The notes under the pieces were generated by a model, which worked only from the letters and a program-made list of their open reading frames with translations, did not search any database and was not told where the DNA came from. The position numbers were made by a program, and so were the translations under genes. From Gnomoniopsis sp. IMI 355080 (taxonomy: Eukaryota; Ascomycota; Sordariomycetes; Diaporthales; Gnomoniaceae): a DNA stretch of 64,000 nt. The number at the start of each line of letters is the position of its first letter. Position 1 is the stretch's first letter. Below, piece after piece: positions 1 to 11,301 of the stretch. Location: assembly GCA_027946555.1 (NCBI GenBank), contig JAPEVC010000182.1:1-64000 (forward strand), in the 5' to 3' direction.

Positions 1-2473
1 CCCCCACCTGGCTCCTTCCCCCAAACAGCCCCTCCATCAAATGAGACGAAGTACAGTATCCCGTACGGACGTACAGAACATGACCAGCTGAATTACTACG
101 TGGAATGAACTGACGATTCCCTTCTCGGTAGGGTTGGCAGGCCGGGTAGTTTGGTAAATCTCATGTCCTCTACCGATGATGTTTTCTCGATCGCGTATTG
201 CACCTCGTCAAGTTATTAGAGCTTGTGCTGTATCGCACCAGCACTGCCGCATATGGACTTTCTCTTTTATTCATCCACCCTGCCGCTTTCACTTTCCGTC
301 TCCATGCACGCACACTGTTCTTAAGGAATGTTCAGACCTCCAACTTTCGCGAGGACAATTCCTGTGAGGAAGGCCTTCTTAGGCCCTACAGGCCTGTCTC
401 GCGCCAGACAGCCAAGCCCAGTGTCTCGCTCGTCATGAGCGTGTCTTACATTAGGGACAGACTATTGAAGAACTCACATTCTTGCCTTGACATCAGGTCA
501 TTGGTCATGTGCCATGGTTCTGTGCACCCTCCTGCTGATCGAGGCAGCGCTAATTGACACGCACAGGTCCATCATGTCCAGCGTTCAAACGAGATGCCAA
601 CCTGCCGGCGTCCGAGGCCCTCAGTCTAATTCCCTGGGAGGACCTTGCCGAGCCGCATCGTCCAGCTGCTCGGGTTCATCAACGGCCGCGTTCGGCGCGC
701 GAGGGGTCCTCTTAGAACTTGCGCCGTCAGGCGCCGGCCCACAACGCAAGCGTTGGCTCGGACGCTGGGTGGCTGCGAGGTGACAATTGCCACGGAACTT
801 GCTTCGCTAGGACAACCACTAGACCAGATGACCCGGACTAGGTCGTCCCACAGTAGCTTCGAAGCCACGGCGCTGGGATACAGACAGCGTCCCCTGCTCA
901 CAAATGAGACAACAAATCAGGGGCGCTCCCTTCTATTCGCCTTTCACCGGCTCAACACCAGTCACAGCCGCAACCTATTCAACGATCAGGTCTCCGGCGA
1001 CGGCGAATGTTGACTGTCCTTGAGAAAGTGGCTCCAACAGCCTCACTGCAATCCTCAATGAGATACAGCTACATCTGTCAACAAACTTTGGTAAATCTCG
1101 CCAATGCTACCGTCATATACTGAGTCACGACATTCCGAGTTTGCCATATCTATTGTTGAAATCTGAATCCCACTTTATAAGACACGTCGAACGAGCTGGT
1201 CCATCTGATGGCTCACAATGTGCTCTATATGTCTCCCAGAGCCGCTCACTCTGGCCGGCGGACGTCATGACTACTTATTTATTCTCAAGGTCGGTTTGGT
1301 TTCACAGATTGAAAATCTTCTATTGCTTTTCCCGGCTTTATTTTGACATTGCTGTCTCTGATTGGAACAGTCTTAATCTAATTCCCTAATCCCCGTCGGC
1401 GATCACCTTTGCTTTTGATGGCCCCGTCATTTATCAACGCGAGGCGTTGGTTGGCTTCTCGGTGTCTCGACCACTCGCCTATTCTTCGATCTAGCAGTCT
1501 AGCAAGGACCCGAGAGATGGGCTATTGTTTTGATTCTTTTGTCCTCGATTTTCTGCCAATATTTCTGGGCAAGACAGCCCGAGACCGACTATGGCTAGCG
1601 TCTCATGCTCAGACCTCTGGCATATCTTTTTCGAACAACGCCAGCACGCCACCGAGGAGCCTAGCGGCCTAGTACCTGTTTGATTTGAATCACGGCACTT
1701 TGCTGCTTGCCAGCTGGGTCTCGTTTGGAGCTTCGCGGTAGCGGGTCGACCATGTCTCACTCCCCATGTTCTCGCAGGTACAGCATCAAGACGCCGCCAT
1801 CACACACACAAAAAAAACAATGTTCCCAATTATTCTCCCATGTTCACATCATGTCCCTGTGCCCCAGCGGCACGAGTGTCTGTGCAAGACTCGTATATCT
1901 ATCAAGATCGGCTTGTGGCGACAGAGGACAAGCGGAAGTGACTAAATTGGGCTGGCCGTTAAGAATCGTGACCAACGCATAACGTTGATCTTGGGTGGTT
2001 CCTGAACCTTTTTCGCGCCGTCTCCATCACAGACCTCACACTTGAGCTTTCTCGGTAGCGCTTCGACTTGGGCCATCAGCTAGTCGCCTTCAATGAGTTC
2101 TGTCTACCGGATTTGATCTCTGGCTCTCGGAAAGAGCGCGACGGACTACCCCTCTGATTTCATATTCGTGAGCGCTTCTCACCTAGCCGACAGCCTATAT
2201 CGTCCATCACAAGCGTCATCCTCCGGGATGAAGATGTAGCCCCAACTGTCAAGCCATCTGCACGTTCGGGCCCCTCTAGCAAGTCTACGAGCAGATCCGG
2301 CTGCCGAGGAGGTTTTGACACTCCTGCGGATTCGTGAGCCATATATCCAGAAGACGCCCCGAGCTTGAGGTTCACTGCAGGAATTGGGTTAAAGGTTCTT
2401 GTTCTCATTGCAATTGTGCCAAAGGCTACCTCATAGCTTCTGAGATATTCACAATCTGAGGAAGGTCAATATC
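1..2473. other. Intergenic, no supportable gene
   Basis: Only short reading frames on both strands (about 120 codons or less), none with recognisable motifs or a convincing splice chain. Base composition shifts to AT-richer around 1.08-1.7 kb. The right part should hold the promoter and 5' UTR of the MHYT gene starting at 2474. I see no repeat or RNA gene here. Confidence 0.6.
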
Positions 2474-5400
2474 ATGGCTTCAACCACGGATGCCGATGCA
2501 CTTTTTGCCCAATGGCAGGGCGAAATAGTACCGCGGTCTTTCAATGCTGGCTTCGTCACTTTGAGTTACATTGTCAGCCTAATTGGCGCCGGTTCGACAC
2601 TGGAGCTTATCAACAGAAGGACAGCTCCCAAAGGAAGGATCAATCAGTATGTGTTCGTTGAGTGCTGTGTTTCAAAGGGTAGCTAACGAAGTCGGACAGC
2701 TTGCTGCTTATTACTGCGGCCATAACTATGGGTGGTATTGCCATCTGGAGCATGCATTATATCGGGAATCGAGCAATCGACATTGGAGATGGAGACCCCC
2801 AGCTGCAAATCGCCTACTCGAGCGGCTTCACTGCCTTGTCTTTCTTCATGCCCATTATTGTACTCCTTGCCGCATTCATCGCCATCGGAACCAACGAAAA
2901 AGTCTCCTGGTGGCGTGTTGCTGTCGGAGGCACACTTGCAGGAGCTGCCATCTGCGGTATGCACTACCTGGGCAATGCCTCGATCAACAATTATGTATGC
3001 ATCTACAATGCAGCCAACGTCGTGGGAGCAGCTTTGATTGCTGTGGCGGCTAGCAACATTGCCCTCTCGCTGTTCTTCGTATACCGAGCGTCCTGGACAA
3101 ACTCATGGTGGAAAAGGGCCATGTCTGCTGTGTTGCTGGCAGGTGCTGTCTCAGGCATGCATTGGTGTGCCTCCACCGGAACGCAGTATAAGCTGATTGC
3201 CCTCGCGGGAACTGGGCAATTGTCACGAAACACGACGGTTATTGTCGTTATTTGCCTGGTAAGTCACCAATTAGCCTTTCAGCCCGAGCCAATACTGATG
3301 CATTTGTTATTGTTGTTATTGTAGGCCGTGGGAGCGTGCATCATTCTGGCTGGCTTCGCCATGTATACGGCTCGCCTCATGCAGCGGTATGCGAATAAGG
3401 CACAGCAGGTCGTCCTTGCGTCAGCCGTTTTCGACAAGCATGGCCGCGTTTTAGTCAGTCCCGATGGTCTACTCCCCAGTGAAAAGATCACAGATTCCTT
3501 CTTGGAAAAAACGCCACAAGACTCTTTCACAGTGGCGCATCCTCTATTTCATTGGATGTTTCAAGCATCGAGGAATTGGTCTAGCATCACTAGCATCATA
3601 GGTGGAATTACGAATCACCTCACCCATTTACCACATACGCAACGCGACCAGACTAGGGAAGGCATCAAACTTATTACAGATCATGGAGAGCTGATTGAGA
3701 ATTACGATATCATATTCCGAGAGTTATTTTGTGCGGCGGCGTCTGGACTCGCCGACAAGATGAAAGTCCCGTTGACCAGCGTCGGCATCCTTTGGGATGA
3801 GATTGTGGCCACTGGTGGCGGTGGTCATGCGGCTCATGCACAGGCTCGCAGACGTTTGCAAGATGATCAGGCCGTCGATGGTGACGTCCTCGGTGCGCGG
3901 AAAGACCTCTTGCAAGATGGCATGAGCTTTGAAGATGTTGAGAAAGGCATGTTTCGCCAGCAGCAGCAAATCCAAGAATTTGGCCGTGGTAGTCTCATGT
4001 TCCTCGTCCGCCGAGTGGAAAATGCGCGAGATGTTGAAGGATTGGCGGCAGCGGGCTACCGATTTGCCGAGCTGCATCAGGTCAGCGGTATCATTGGCTC
4101 TACGATGCAGATCAAGACACGGAGTATCGAGAACAAGCTGCGGAATATGGCATTGTACGCCGAGGAGAACGACATGCTTGAGCCAGGTGTGCATGTAGCC
4201 TTCTTTGGGGTGCGTGCCCGCGTGCACAATGACTATGGATTCGATGTGCTGGCACGGCGCAATGCTCGCAATCTTCTTCCTTCGGTACAGATGCCACTAG
4301 CACGTCTTGAGGCCTGGCAGATTAACTTCCTCCGGCAATTTGAGCGGTTGACGCCACACCAGATTGCTCGGAGACTGGAGAACTCCAAATCCTTGACACC
4401 CGGAGAGATGATGTTCGCGTCCCAGCTCACGGATAGCATCGAGGCCCTCCGTGGGTGGATTGAGGACTCCATCTTCGGCGAGACGGTGTTGTGTGCCAAG
4501 ACAGTGGAAGTGCCCTGCCGACCTGTTACACTGGGCTCATCGCCGGGGACTTGCACGGTCATTACTTTCAAAGTTGTGATTCCGATTCACATCAATATTG
4601 AAAGTCCCAAGTGCGAGTTTGTGCCGCTCAACCTGTTCAAGGTGCACCAGCTTGTGTACAAGGACTCGCCCAACCACCTGGTCTTTTCCCGCTTGGTGCA
4701 CCGCGAGATTGCACCCATCATTAATGCCGTTCCACTGGTGGTGACGCCAACGAAACCACCGATGGCATACTCGAGGCGCGCGTCCGTACGAGATGGCAGG
4801 ATGGCGAGTAGGATTTTCCGAGTGGGTCGGCCACACACATCGAACAGCACCAGTGGAAGTGCAGTGGACTCGGAAGGCAACCTAATTCCGACTGACCTCC
4901 ACCGCACATCGTCGGGCGAAGGGTCTGAGAAGACCAGCTCGACACTAAAATTATGTGAACGTCGCCGCTCAAGCGGTGACGCTAGTCCTGTCCTCTTCTC
5001 AGTAGATTCGCACATGGCGCGGCTTGCATCACCGCCGCCGGCGTACGTGATGGAAGACTTTCTCTCGCCACCATCAACGCTGTTGTCACCATCAGCTTCA
5101 CAACAGCAACAGCAGCAGCAGCAGTCACAACAGCAACAGCAACAAATGCAGCAGTTGCAGCAGCCGCAGCAGACGTCGTCGTTTGGTGGAATCATGGTGT
5201 CCCAAGAGATCACAGTCAACGTGCAGACGGCGGTCGAAGTCCCAGACTCGTCGGCCGGTAATAGCTCGCGAGGTAACGCCGGGAGAGTTGCTAATCGCGC
5301 GAGCCCTCTGCTACTGCGCAGGCGGACGAGTGAGGGAAGAGCCCCAATGTTAGGGCCGATAGTGGCAGCAGGAGCAGGACTACATGGGGACGCGAAAAGT

Positions 5401-5589
5401 CCTAGTAGGGCGGCACATTTTCCCGGAGGGCCGTCTACAGCGGGGATTGAGATGCGGCCTATGGCGGCAGACAGATCAAGTGTACATATTGGATCGGGAG
5501 TGCAGGTGTCTAATGTTGAGGCTGAGAAGTTGACGGAGATGACGACTTTTGTGGATGACTTGTTCCAGCAAGTCATGGAGGGGAGGTGA
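2474..5589 (+). CDS. MHYT-domain multi-membrane signalling protein
   Basis: Exons 2474-2646, 2700-3258 and 3325-5589 (introns GTATGT..CAG and GTAAGT..TAG) give about 998 residues. The N-terminal quarter is hydrophobic and carries three copies of the MHYT signature: W-S-M-H-Y-I-G near residue 76, then C-G-M-H-Y-L-G and S-G-M-H-W. In bacteria the MHYT module is a seven-helix sensor proposed to bind a metal, usually fused to GGDEF/EAL output domains; no such output domain is visible here. The long C-terminal half is soluble, with an uncharged helical middle and a low-complexity tail containing a glutamine-rich run (5101-5176) and many serines. Probably a plasma- or endomembrane protein of unknown signal. 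ATG 2474 is chosen because the first intron joins it in frame to the first MHYT motif. Function beyond 'putative sensor' is not known to me. Confidence 0.88.
5101..5176 (+). repeat. CAG/CAA repeat coding polyglutamine
   Basis: Mixed CAA/CAG codons inside the MHYT gene encode a Gln-rich stretch broken by single Ser, Met and Leu residues. The codon mixture suggests an older, stabilised repeat rather than a recent pure expansion. Confidence 0.85.
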
Positions 5590-6588
5590 GATGATTTAGC
5601 TTTGCTTTGACTCACTTATACCACTGCAGATCTACATGATGCTTCCTTGTACGCAAGTGGTGACTTCAAGCAGGTGTGCTAAAAGATTCCAAGTCTAGAT
5701 GCATTTGGATGAGAGAATGAAGCTGTGGAATGGTACGTGCAGTGATTGGAGGAGTTTAGTCGGTCCGATGGGTGCTTGTCTTTAGGGCACCGGACGGAAG
5801 TCTGCCACCCTCCCGGCCGTGCCCATGGGGAACTGGATACTCGTCGCAAACCCACTGTAGCCCGTGTAGGTGGTATTGCGTGGGGGCTCCGGGGCGGCAA
5901 GCAAGGGTGCATGTGCATTGCGCAGGTCCCGCTCGGAACAAGTCCAGTGTTCCAACACACAGCGCAATGGATACTTCCAAGAGCCAAGGTGCGTCTTCAA
6001 ACAACAAGGCTTCATTTATTAGGGGTAAGTCGAGAATTCCACCGCCCTCCATGCACAGCACCCTCTCCGGGACAACAGAGATTTCTATCTAGGTAGGTGG
6101 GCAGCTCATACCATGTGGGATGGTACGGTACCTACTGCGGCGCCGTGGTGCTTAGCAGCGGGCAGCAGGTACCCGAAGTCTCCACTTCACGTCATTGCCC
6201 TCCACATTGCGCTTCCTTCTCACTGTTGAATCCGATTCGACTTTCAACTCCTCGACCTTCTCTTTCTCACGATGTTGCTTTCTTTTCACATAGTTCCTCT
6301 CTGGCCCTAATCCTTAGCCCTGATCTTCCCCTTTTCTCTCTCTCCCTCTCTCTCCCTCTCTCCCTCGCCCCCTCCCCTCTCCCCGCTACTACGTAAGTCA
6401 TCCAAACTACATGGTCGGCAACGGACCGTCGAGTGCTAATAAAATACCTCCAATCCCAGCCTGGAACCATTCGTCTATCCACCACCGACGCGCCCACAGT
6501 ACCAACCCCTCCCTTGCTCTGTCTAGCGCCCTTGCGCCTTTGGTTTTGACCTTGACACCACGACCACCTCTGCCATATTGTCTACACC
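5590..6588. other. Intergenic; 3' end of MHYT gene and GUT2 leader
   Basis: No gene seen. The region from about 6230 is strongly pyrimidine-rich (TCTC/CCCT runs at 6330-6385), typical of fungal core promoters and transcription start regions, and leads into the GUT2 5' UTR. Confidence 0.6.
6393..6460 (+). other. Putative 5' UTR intron of GUT2
   Basis: GTAAGTCATC at 6393 and a CCAATCCCAG acceptor ending at 6460 would form a 68-nt intron ahead of the start codon at 6589. It would remove an upstream ATG (6411) that opens a 103-codon frame overlapping the GUT2 start. Splicing is inferred from sequence only. Confidence 0.5.
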
Positions 6589-8716
6589 ATGCCCGCCTTC
6601 GCAAGAGCTGCTCGCCGCCTTGCTGTACCAGCTGGGCTCATCACGCTCGGTGGTGGTGCCCTCGTCTACGCATACCGGCCTCGCCACATCCCCGGCCACG
6701 AAGGCCCTGCCGTTCCTCCTAGATTCGGCGCCGATGGCAACTTCCAGCTGCCACGCTTTCCCCGCGAAAAGTCTCGTCTGGAACAGATAGCCGACCTGAA
6801 GAAGAGCAATGCTGAGTCTGCACAGTACGATGTCCTGGTCATCGGTGGCGGCGCAACAGGCTCTGGTGTTGCTCTCGATGCTGCCACCCGCGGTTTGAAA
6901 GTTGCGATGGTCGAGCGTGATGACTTTAGCTCAGGAACAAGTTCCAAAAGCACAAAGCTTGTTCACGGCGGTGTTCGCTACCTTGAAAAGGCCGTGTGGA
7001 ACCTGGACTACGCCCAATATGAACTTGTCAAGGAGGCCCTCAAGGAGCGCAAGTACTTCCTCCAGACTGCTCCCCATCTCAGTTCCTGGCTGCCCATCAT
7101 GTTGCCGCTAGACAAGTGGTGGAAGATCCCATACTACTGGGCCGGCACTAAGTTCTACGATTTCCTGGCTGGCAGTGAGGGCATCGAGAGCTCCTATTTC
7201 CTGACTAAGAGCAAGGCTATTGACGCCTTCCCTATGCTTAAGAGGACCGATCTTGTCGGTGCGCTGGTTTACTACGACGGTGCTCATAACGACTCCCGCA
7301 TGAACGTCTCTATCGCCATGACTGCTGCTCTCTATGGCGCTACCACCGTCAACCATCTCGAAGTCACTGGCCTGGACAAAGATGCTAACGGCAAGCTCTG
7401 CGGCGCGAAGGTCAAGGATCTGGTCCCTGAACGAGATGGCAAGAAAGGCGAGGAATTTAACATCCGGGCAAAATGCATCATCAACTGCACAGGCCCCTTC
7501 ACCGATGGCATTCGGAAGCTCGATGATCAGGAGTGCAAGGAGATTGTCTCCCCTGCTTCGGGTGTCCACATCATACTACCTGGATACTACAGCCCGGGCA
7601 AAATGGGTTTAATTGATCCGTCCACCTCGGACGGCCGCGTCATCTTTTTCCTGCCCTGGCAAGGAAACACCATCGCTGGTACGACCGATAAGCCTGCTTC
7701 AGTCACCAAGGACCCTCTCCCCGACGAGGAATCCATCAAGTGGATCTTGGGGGAGATCCGCCACTATCTATCTCCTGATATTGTTGTGCGAGAGGGCGAC
7801 GTCTTGGCTGCTTGGTCCGGTCTAAGGCCTTTGGTGAAGGACCCCAAAGCCAAGAATACAGAGTCCCTGGTGCGCAATCACTTGATTGACATCTCCGACT
7901 CTGGGCTGATTACTTGTGCTGGTGGCAAGTGGACTACCTATCGCCAGATGGCAGAGGAGTGCGTGGACGCCGCGGTCAAGCATTTCAGCCTCGAAACTCG
8001 GCCTGTGGTCAACGCACCTCGTGTCTCAGGTACCGATATTGTGGACGACGGCGCCATCCTGGACGGCTCATGCCAAACGCACTTGGTTCGACTCATTGGC
8101 GCCCATGGTTTCAGTCAGACGCTCTTCATACACCTCATACAGCACTTTGGCATCGAGACCGAAGTGGCTAAGCATCTCACCGAGAGCTACGGTGATCGCG
8201 CCTGGACTGTCGCTGCTCTTTGCAAGCCGACCGAGCAACGATTCCCAGCACGAGGCGAACGCATCTCGCAGCTGTACCCATTCGTCGATGGTGAGATCCG
8301 ATATGCTGTTCGTCACGAATATGCGCAAACGGCCGTCGACGTGATGGCCCGGAGGACCAGGCTGGCATTCCTCAATGCCCAGGCTGCGCTTGTGGCTCTC
8401 CCTAAGGTGATTGATATCATGGCCGAGGAGCTTAAATGGGACAGCCGGCGACAGGAAGTTGAATGGCAAGACAGTAAGTGGCCTAAGATATCCCTTGGTA
8501 AAATAACAAGAATTAAAAATAAAATAAAAGTTGGACCTGATACGTATCATGATATTAACGTCTCCTGCAGCTGTTGCATTCTTGGAATCGATGGGTCTGC
8601 CAAAGCCATTGCTTCACGCAACCCGAAAGCAGGTCGAGCAGGGCAAGCTTGACTTCTCTACGACTGAGGAGTACAAGCTGTATGCGAGACACAACAAACC
8701 AGTGGAATCTGAGTGA
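6589..8716 (+). CDS. GUT2: FAD-dependent glycerol-3-phosphate dehydrogenase, mitochondrial
   Basis: Exons 6589-8473 and 8571-8716 (97-nt intron, GTAAGT..TGCAG) encode about 676 residues, close to fungal Gut2. The enzyme oxidises sn-glycerol-3-phosphate to dihydroxyacetone phosphate and passes electrons to ubiquinone, at the outer face of the inner mitochondrial membrane; it serves glycerol use and the glycerol-phosphate shuttle. The N-terminus is Arg/Ala-rich (targeting signal) followed by a short hydrophobic Gly/Leu segment at residues 13-28 (probable membrane anchor). The dinucleotide-binding motif G-G-G-A-T-G-S-G is at residues 86-93, followed by the family hallmark S-S-K-S-T-K-L-V-H-G-G-V-R-Y-L. 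Without splicing the frame would end in an unrelated tail; with it, the C-terminal helix expected of the family is restored. Confidence 0.96.
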
Positions 8717-10434
8717 GGAGACTTCCTTGGCTGCTAGCACACGTATTTGACTCACAGGCATGAATCCATCAACACCAGGACTGGCGTTAGGTTAGAGTGG
8801 AGGCATGGGAGGGGTCGCTTTGCTATGCCCTTTATTTGCGTTTCACGTCCAGATGGAGATATAAAGCGATTGTCGGCCATTGCGACGCTGATGACTCTTC
8901 GCGAATTGTCATGTTCACACAAGACATGTCGAAGAGCGAACTTTTGGATTACACGCTACCACGCGCTTTGTAAATACGCGGTGTATTTACTTGCCTTTTC
9001 GAGAATCCCAGTTTACCATTGCCATCTGCTATATTGCGGATCCAATTTCGGAGGACCCAATGTCTCTGTCCATTTGCCATGTTTTTTTCAAGTTCCCCCT
9101 GTCTAGTGTGAGTCTGTCACGCAATGTCTCACACACATCAGAAACTTCCAGACCAAAACAAGCTTTCACCCACGCAGCCCGAGACACGGTGTTACACTTG
9201 AATCCATACATAAAGCGGCATGTAAGCCATCCTTCTCACCGTCACGGTGGCTCGTCACGAGGAAGGCCGACGCAGTGAAGCAGTCGAGCCACTTGCTGAG
9301 CCTGCGTAACGCGACCAACACATTGACTAGTCTATAGAGTGCCACAACCAGAAGACTTGCATATCTGGCACACATGTGCGTACATAGCTTTTCTCGGTGT
9401 GCTGGCGGTAGCCTTGGGGTTTAATCAGCAGTCAGTATATTAGAAATGGAAGATAACGTACTCATAAATTTTCAATATTCTGGGTCATTTGTCTCGGTCT
9501 GGCTATCTTCAGTCGTACCTCATCAACCGGACATCGCACAGACATCTCAAGACAAACTGCATATCATGCCAGGGGATTTACTTGGCCAAATTATGTCACT
9601 CGACAGTCCAATCAGCCACATGTCTGAGAAACCTGGCCTGGCTTGGCCGTCTGAGCTAGCACACTCTTCGGCCGGTAGATGAGTCGCTTATCTGTCAATG
9701 GGGTTGAGCAATCAACTTGCGTTTGCCGTGGCATGTGGGTTCCCTTCTGGCGGTGAAGCTGGGGAGGGCAGACGCGGCAAGGCTGCGGGACAGGAGTGGG
9801 TTTCCGTCCTTTTTGGGCACTGGTGAAAGGGCAGAGCATGATTGCGACCAATGATTCGATCTTACATTTGTGAACAACACACCGTACAGACACGGGCATA
9901 TACTCAAACGTCACATGATGAAGAGGAGTAGCAGTCAGAATTGGGAACGTCATGAACATAATCACTAGTCTCTGGTGGCCCTCGCGGGCGTGGCCTTGGA
10001 CTCTGTCTAGCTTGTTTGAATATCATAATGCATCCATTTCAACAGCTCCATTCCCCTTAAGGCGAAAGACTATTCTGGTAGTCGTTTGAAAAGTCACCCG
10101 CACACTGCGCCCAGCACCGCTTCGACCCGGGCCTGTCTTGGCCCTAATGGAAAAGGATATCGATTACCCAACAAGTACTCCTCATGATGCAAGTCGTAAA
10201 TGATGATCATGATGTGACCCCTCGTCCCAAACTCAGAAATCATGAAACGACAATTTGACCCCATAGAATGTGTCCCGGAAACGCCTAGTCTCCCACAGCC
10301 CACAAAGAAACACCCCCCATCTTTTTTGCTGCCTGAATAATGCGTAGGATGTCCAGAAACGCCGGTAATGCGTCGGGTGGCGGATAAGAATATATGATGG
10401 TGACGATAAAAAGAAAGAGAAACCTCAGTTGTTA
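8717..10434. other. Intergenic between convergent genes
   Basis: About 1.7 kb between the GUT2 stop and the end of the minus-strand frame at 10435. Only short unrelated frames on both strands; I see no RNA gene or repeat. It probably holds both 3' UTRs. Confidence 0.6.
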
Positions 10435-11292
10435 TCACCCCTGAGTATCAAAGTCCAGACCACTGAAGGAAGTTGGTGATCTTGAAGCTTCGTCTGACGA
10501 CGATCCTCCGGGACTGAAAACACGCTGCAAGAGACTGCGCTTGGATCGACTGGCCCGTCTTTGCTGGTAAGGGGCGACTTTCTCTGAGGAATTTGTGTTT
10601 TTGCGCTCAAGAACTGCGTCCCAGCCGTACAGATCCTCACCCTCTGGAGACATGACAGAGAAGGCGACAGCAGCAGCGTCTGGTTCAGTTAAGGTGAAGG
10701 AGTCGTCATGACCTGCTTCGACTGAGAATTCTAAATGGTTGGAAAAATCAGTGAACTGCAGCTCCTGAAATGAAGTGTCCAGAGGCTGGAGGGCCTGACG
10801 TTTCCGGGCGGGGCCGGAAATGAAGCTCTCTGCATCACTATCTGTACCCGAAGTTTCCGAGGTGATCTCGGGCGTCTCAATGGGCGTCACCTCCTCTGGA
10901 GTGTCAAAGGAGGGCGGTTCGTGCCTCGCGTATTTCATATCGAATCTAGGCAAAGGGGCCGTCTGGATCTCGGGCCTTGCATGGCGTGCATTTGTCAGGA
11001 CGAGCTCCTGTGGCACCGTTCTGGTCCGAGAACGTCCTATCCTCCTCTCCTTGATCGCCGGGACAGCAAAGTTAAACTCGGCGTATTCTGGCCAGAGGCC
11101 TTTTGCGGCCATACCACCCCTACAGGCCTCATCCCCAGCGTACACGCCCCAGGTGTTCGGTTTGTCATTGGGATAAGACAAGCGGCGACCGGGATGGGGC
11201 TCTTCCCATTCTTGCTTGCGACTCTCTTCAGGAGGCAGCGCGACGGTTTCGGAGAAGGTTGTGGGATACGTGGAAGTAGGTAATGGTATGAC
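10435..11292 (-). CDS. C-terminal extension frame downstream of the RGS stop
   Basis: On the minus strand the frame of the neighbouring RGS gene stays open for about 290 codons after its TGA (11302-11304), ending at TGA 10435-10437. The reading looks coding: it contains composed segments such as P-N-T-W-G-V-Y-A-G-D-E, E-Y-A-E-F-N-F, an acidic Thr/Glu-rich middle and a basic R-S-K-R-S tail. There is no ATG in the first roughly 60 codons, so it is unlikely to be an independent gene with its own start. A CACAG acceptor ends at 11293, just after the stop, in the right phase, but no strong donor pairs with it. Alternatives: a missed intron, stop-codon readthrough, or a recent nonsense change. I recognise no domain. 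Confidence 0.55.
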   Translation of the reverse strand, partial: VIPLPTSTYPTTFSETVALPPEESRKQEWEEPHPGRRLSYPNDKPNTWGVYAGDEACRGGMAAKGLWPEYAEFNFAVPAIKERRIGRSRTRTVPQELVLTNARHARPEIQTAPLPRFDMKYARHEPPSFDTPEEVTPIETPEITSETSGTDSDAESFISGPARKRQALQPLDTSFQELQFTDFSNHLEFSVEAGHDDSFTLTEPDAAAVAFSVMSPEGEDLYGWDAVLERKNTNSSEKVAPYQQRRASRSKRSLLQRVFSPGGSSSDEASRSPTSFSGLDFDTQG

Positions 11293-11301
11293 CTGTGACC
11301 C

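Noticed and set aside
4587..5615. 342-codon minus-strand frame
   Set aside because: It lies entirely opposite the MHYT gene and carries a Cys run from its CAG repeat; a shadow of the real gene.
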